Assembly (NCBI GenBank): GCA_002498845.1
Contig: DAJC01000056.1
Coordinates: 1 to 5,694, forward strand
DNA: 5,694 nucleotides
Origin: Thermoplasmatales archaeon UBA509
GTDB lineage: Archaea; Thermoplasmatota; Thermoplasmata; Thermoplasmatales; Thermoplasmataceae
Reading direction: 5' to 3'
This document shows positions 5,537-5,694 of the stretch, in pieces. Within the stretch, counting starts at the first letter, position 1. Every line of letters begins with the position of its first letter. Under the pieces are notes generated by a model. It was given only the letters and a program-made list of their open reading frames with translations, did not search any database and was not told where the DNA came from. The translations under genes and the position numbers were made by a program.

Positions 5537-5694
5537 ACAATATAAACTGATATCTGAGATTTAAGATTTACTAATATTAATATAATTATATGAAAGTAAT
5601 TGTTCTTCTAAATATTATAGCATGTGAATATTTGCGTATTCAATTGCAGACATACATTAAGAATTAACATGAAAAAACAAGGAAATATTTATTT
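5537..5694. other. A+T-rich intergenic region upstream of the B12 radical SAM gene
   Basis: These 158 bases are much richer in A and T than the gene bodies. They hold the perfect palindromes TAATATTA (5572-5579) and TATAATTATA (5581-5590), and several TATA-like stretches on both strands. I find no supported gene. A 25-codon frame at 5590-5667 and an ATG at 5669 running off the edge (MKKQGNIY...) have no ribosome site or family signal. The region may be a divergent promoter for this gene and a gene beyond the window. Confidence 0.55.
5557..5568 (-). promoter_or_regulatory. Candidate TATA-like element for the B12 radical SAM gene
   Basis: On the minus strand AATCTTAAATCT is centred about 26 bases before the ATG at 5536, suitable for a leaderless transcript; no ribosome site precedes this ATG. 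The stronger-looking TTTATATT at 5542-5549 is too close to the start unless the gene begins later, which would cut the conserved first strand. A palindromic TATAATTATA at 5581-5590 is a second candidate that would give a ~24-base leader. Confidence 0.3.

Noticed and set aside
5590..5667. A 25-codon frame (MKVIVLLN...) in the A+T-rich right end
   Set aside because: It is too short, has no ribosome site, and is of a length expected by chance in A+T-rich DNA.
5669..5694. Possible start of a plus-strand gene running off the right edge (MKKQGNIY)
   Set aside because: Only eight codons are visible with no ribosome site; it cannot be told from chance.
1..5694. CRISPR array, tRNA/rRNA, insertion sequence, toxin-antitoxin or defence system
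   Set aside because: No regularly spaced repeats, cloverleaf-like segments, terminal inverted repeats with transposase, or known defence motifs were found on reading the sequence.

Overview
The window looks archaeal, most likely from the Thermoplasmatales or a close relative; this is inference, not proof. Arginine is mostly AGG/AGA and isoleucine often ATA. Promoter candidates are TATA-like boxes about 26 bases before starts, some of them leaderless. The two clear Shine-Dalgarno sites read AGGTGA. Intergenic gaps are very short, and the partial first gene encodes an Asn-sequon-rich surface-type protein. Gene bodies are of intermediate G+C, while the last ~150 bases are clearly A+T-rich.

Layout, left to right. 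(1) Positions 3-473, + strand: the C-terminal 156 codons of a secreted or surface protein in which 10 of 11 asparagines lie in N-X-S/T sequons. (2) 567-1580, +: a radical SAM enzyme with a CX3CX2C core motif and a cysteine-rich, SPASM/twitch-like C-terminus. (3) 1608-1928, -: a small HxlR-family winged-helix regulator, convergent with the radical SAM gene. (4) 2004-2987, +: an HtrA/DegP-type trypsin-like protease with one PDZ domain and no visible signal peptide, divergent from the regulator. (5) 3024-3953, +: an acetamidase/formamidase-family amidohydrolase. (6) 3950-5536, -: a B12-binding-domain radical SAM protein whose stop codon overlaps that of the amidase gene by 4 bases. (7) 5537-5694: an A+T-rich upstream region with no supported gene.

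The genes do not form one operon; orientation changes three times. The best functional link is the regulator-htrA pair. Their starts, ribosome sites and shared TATA-like element are arranged as mirror images about position 1966, which suggests coordinated and perhaps autoregulated expression. The two radical SAM enzymes are of different classes and nothing here shows that they share a pathway. The B12-type enzyme resembles an archaeal family that, from memory, may include the tetraether-lipid ring synthases; this would fit a thermoacidophile but is unproven. I see no tRNA, rRNA, CRISPR array, insertion sequence, or recognisable defence or mobile system.
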